From NCBI GenBank assembly GCA_965263375.1, contig OZ253669.1, forward strand, positions 1,612,001-1,676,000: DNA of 64,000 nt. Reading direction: 5' to 3'. Under the pieces are notes generated by a model. That model worked only from the letters and a program-made list of their open reading frames with translations, was not told the origin of the DNA and searched no databases. Shown here in pieces: positions 61,729 through 64,000 of the stretch. Each line of letters opens with the position of its first letter. Position 1 is the first letter of the stretch. This stretch comes from JAJFFW01 sp965263375 (lineage in GTDB: Bacteria; Pseudomonadota; Alphaproteobacteria; Caulobacterales; Parvularculaceae). The position numbers and the translations under genes were made by a program.

Positions 61729-63453
61729 TTAATCAGCAAAACGTTGGGCGCGCCATTGTGCAACGACATGTTCTACTAGCGCGCTGTCATAACCGTTTTT
61801 CATCCAGGCATCTGTGAAATGCGCATCAACATTGCGCGGCGCGCATTCCTCAGGTAGCGCATCGAAAGAGATTCTAGCCGACATAGCGATCCCCTCCCCA
61901 ATGGCGATTGCTTCCCCGTTGCTCAATGACGGCAAACAATTCAGTAAAGAAGCAGACGCCCCAGGCGCAGCTGACTGTAATGCATCCTGGTCCGATTGAT
62001 TGGAAAGACGCATAGCAAAGATCGTGTTACACTGAGAGAGTATTGTCGGATCAAGCTCGGTCGGTCGTTGTGACGATGCCCATAAAGAGACGCCGCACTT
62101 TCGTCCTTCTTTTGCTATTTTAATCAATGCCTTATGGGACTGTTTTAGGTTTTCACCTGCATTTGCGGGGGCATAGCGATGGGCATCCTCGCAAACGATA
62201 GCAATTGGCGCCGCCGCATTGCTCCACAGACCAAAATCATACGCTAGCCGCGCCGTCATGGATACAATCGCCTGACAGACCTCATCCGGCAGTCCCCCAA
62301 GAGCAATAATGCTAATAGGTGAACCCTCAACAGGTATGCGGAACAACGCACCGAGAGTCGCCGCCATATTATCTTGCACATTCAGCGCGCCGAACATAAA
62401 GGCGTAACGCGCATCCTGGCTGATGGAATAAAGACGTGTGCGCAGTCGCTTAAAGGGCCCCTTAGCATGAGGCGCGTCAACACCGCCGAGTGTCTTATCG
62501 ATAAGATTTAAAAGATCAGATATACGATAAGGCGACGGCGTATTGAGTGAGAACGCCCCTTGTTCGCTCGCGCGTGCGCCGGCGCCTTGTTTAACGACAC
62601 GCGTAGCACCAGTCATGTTTAGTTTTTTTGCTTTAGGAATGAGGTCGGCCAAAATTTCCAACTCTTCCTCATATCCAACCCGACCAGGAAATACGACTTC
62701 CGCTAATTCGTCAAAAGTCATCATCCAAAATGGCAAGTTAAGATCGCTTGGCTCAAACCACATCGCCTTTTGGCCAAAGCAATATTTATATTCATTATAT
62801 TGGTCGAATAAAACAACATGCGCCTGGTCATAGCGTTCGACAATTAACCTCAGCATCAAAGCTGTCGCATATGATTTGCCAGCGCCCGTCGCCCCAACGA
62901 AAGCGCAATGCCGCGATAAAAGTTCGTCCACAGATACAATAGCTGGTATGGCTGCGTCCTGCACGACTGAACCTATCCGCATATAGCTCGGTCCTGCGGC
63001 GGAAAAAATTGCAGCGAGTTCTTTGTGGGAGGTCATATGGGCGCTGTCGCCAAGAACCGGGTAGCTAGAAATGCCGCGTTGGAAAGTGATTTTTGAACTA
63101 TCTTCAGTATTTGCTGAAAATTCGCCTATCAGTTCTAATTCAATAAAATGAGCGTCATTGCTGTCTGCGCCAGCACTAGGCGCTGGCGCGCTCATGGCGC
63201 AAATACGTCCAACCGTCATGGCTGCGCCAGTTTTGATGTTCATCAGCGCGCCAATTTGAGGACGGAATTGACGGTTCAAACCTCTATTATCAGTATTCAC
63301 CATAATGACGGCATAGGCGCCGTTGACGGAAACAACTTCGCCTATACACTCTTTTACGAGGCGCGCTTTTTTCTTTGGCGTATCGTCGGCTTCATTGACG
63401 TGCTGGGTTGCAAGGCTCGCCTTTAACATTTCGCGTTGTTGCAACGGCGTCAT
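61729..63453 (-). CDS. HerA-like hexameric ATPase (DUF87)
   Basis: A 574-residue protein. The N-terminal 170 residues are a HAS-barrel-like beta domain (VNGAYAVIMVNTDN and VGRICAMSA). The RecA-type motor has Walker A GATGAGKSY at about residues 186-194 and a Walker B-like IAIVCEDAHRY at about 410. DNA-translocating HerA enzymes normally pair with NurA nucleases; no nurA is adjacent. Its ATG directly follows the stop of the histidine kinase (TAGATG), so the two are probably cotranscribed. Role unproven. Confidence 0.82.
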   Translation of the reverse strand: MTPLQQREMLKASLATQHVNEADDTPKKKARLVKECIGEVVSVNGAYAVIMVNTDNRGLNRQFRPQIGALMNIKTGAAMTVGRICAMSAPAPSAGADSNDAHFIELELIGEFSANTEDSSKITFQRGISSYPVLGDSAHMTSHKELAAIFSAAGPSYMRIGSVVQDAAIPAIVSVDELLSRHCAFVGATGAGKSYATALMLRLIVERYDQAHVVLFDQYNEYKYCFGQKAMWFEPSDLNLPFWMMTFDELAEVVFPGRVGYEEELEILADLIPKAKKLNMTGATRVVKQGAGARASEQGAFSLNTPSPYRISDLLNLIDKTLGGVDAPHAKGPFKRLRTRLYSISQDARYAFMFGALNVQDNMAATLGALFRIPVEGSPISIIALGGLPDEVCQAIVSMTARLAYDFGLWSNAAAPIAIVCEDAHRYAPANAGENLKQSHKALIKIAKEGRKCGVSLWASSQRPTELDPTILSQCNTIFAMRLSNQSDQDALQSAAPGASASLLNCLPSLSNGEAIAIGEGIAMSARISFDALPEECAPRNVDAHFTDAWMKNGYDSALVEHVVAQWRAQRFAD

Positions 63454-64000
63454 CTAGCTCTCCTGTTTTTGCGGTAATACTGCGCGCATTAAGGCGCCTT
63501 TGCCGGGCTTAGTTTTCACGAGAAACTGACCGCCATGCATGTCAATCATATACTGCGCAATGGCGAGTTCGATGCCAGGCCCATCAAATGACCGCCCCAA
63601 ACCATAATGGGCGTCATCGAAAGCGCTAAGAGCTGTTTTTAGCTCTTCTTGGCTTAATCCTTCGCCAAAGTGGCGGATCGCAATTTCCGGAGCCCCGCCC
63701 TCATCCCGCGCGACGCGCGCTACAACGTTCTGGCCTTTTTGCGCCATGCGCAGCGATACACGAAGCAAATGATCAATAGCTTGGCGTAGACGGTTTTTAT
63801 CGCCCCAAATAATGATATTGTCTTCGTTCGATTGGTGTAAGTCTATTGCAACCCCAGCCGCAATTGAAGCTATTTGAAGGCGTTCAACAGCCTCGGCTAG
63901 CAATGGTTTTAAATCAACTTCTTCTTTATCTAGATAAATGTCACCATTATCGATATCAGCCGCTTCAAGCGCGGTGCTAACATGGGCTAGCAATAGATCA
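63454..64000 (-). CDS. Sensor histidine kinase, C-terminal part (cut by window edge)
   Basis: About 182 residues are visible and the frame stays open to 64000. A DHp-like end (HVSTALEAADIDNGDI) is followed by a HATPase_c domain with the N-box WGDKNRLRQAIDHLLR at about residues 64-80 of the visible part, and weakened G-boxes (FDGPGIELAIAQYMIDMHGG, then KTKPGKGALMRAVLP). The N-box normally contains Asn for Mg; here the pattern is D-K-N-R-L-R-Q. The sensor and phospho-His lie outside. It is directly joined to the HerA-like gene. Confidence 0.8.
   Translation of the reverse strand, partial: DLLLAHVSTALEAADIDNGDIYLDKEEVDLKPLLAEAVERLQIASIAAGVAIDLHQSNEDNIIIWGDKNRLRQAIDHLLRVSLRMAQKGQNVVARVARDEGGAPEIAIRHFGEGLSQEELKTALSAFDDAHYGLGRSFDGPGIELAIAQYMIDMHGGQFLVKTKPGKGALMRAVLPQKQES

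Overview
The window looks like chromosome from a moderate-GC, probably marine alphaproteobacterium. The evidence is a set of alphaproteobacterial housekeeping genes in familiar order (Suv3-like helicase followed by an S4-domain protein, recG next to sdhE, purM-purN, hdaA-ppk-ppx-rnd-aspS), an initiator tRNA with an A-U first pair in the anticodon stem, and a TonB-receptor xylose/xylan regulon controlled by a LacI-type regulator with TAGCGCTA-centred operators, as in Caulobacter-like bacteria. I cannot name the genus from sequence alone.

1-26 kb is mostly core genome: S4 protein and helicase, a SIMPL-domain lipoprotein boxed between two copies of a long intergenic repeat, galU, a DUF3089 protein that lacks the usual nucleophile serine, DUF502, recG/sdhE, a PHA-granule-region protein, DUF1499, a JmjC-like cupin, purMN, a DUF2066 protein preceded by an unlisted 40-residue gene, hdaA, ppk, ppx, rnd, aspS and an ATP-grasp protein. 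26-33 kb is accessory: tRNA-fMet, a decayed HlyD adaptor gene, an intact HlyC-like toxin acyltransferase, a lipoprotein and two small genes (the remains of an RTX/type I secretion locus), then a GNAT gene with a degenerate second copy, DUF2306, a PaaI thioesterase, and a MarR-DUF2855 pair with a perfect palindrome at the MarR start.

33-59.5 kb is a pentose and xylan utilisation locus. On the minus strand a sugar porter, GH3 glycosidase, zwf and pgl form one overlapping operon. A secreted GH120 beta-xylosidase, a large TonB-dependent receptor, a GH26 lipoprotein, a second sugar porter, a Gfo/Idh/MocA oxidoreductase, a PhyH-type oxygenase, galM, a GPH-type symporter, GH43 beta-xylosidase and a LacI-type regulator follow, and the plus-strand operon xylB-xylA-tal-tkt carries xylose into the pentose phosphate pathway. 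Five near-identical 18-bp operators, one inside the receptor coding sequence, tie the blocks together. The reading is: surface attack and TonB import, periplasmic and cytoplasmic trimming to xylose, then isomerase/kinase and pentose phosphate reactions, with zwf/pgl supplying NADPH and 6-phosphogluconate.

59.6-64 kb holds an unusual fusion of a Rieske domain to the FMN/3Fe-4S half of glutamate synthase, followed at once by a small cytochrome c, then on the opposite strand a HerA-like ATPase and the end of a histidine kinase cut by the window edge.
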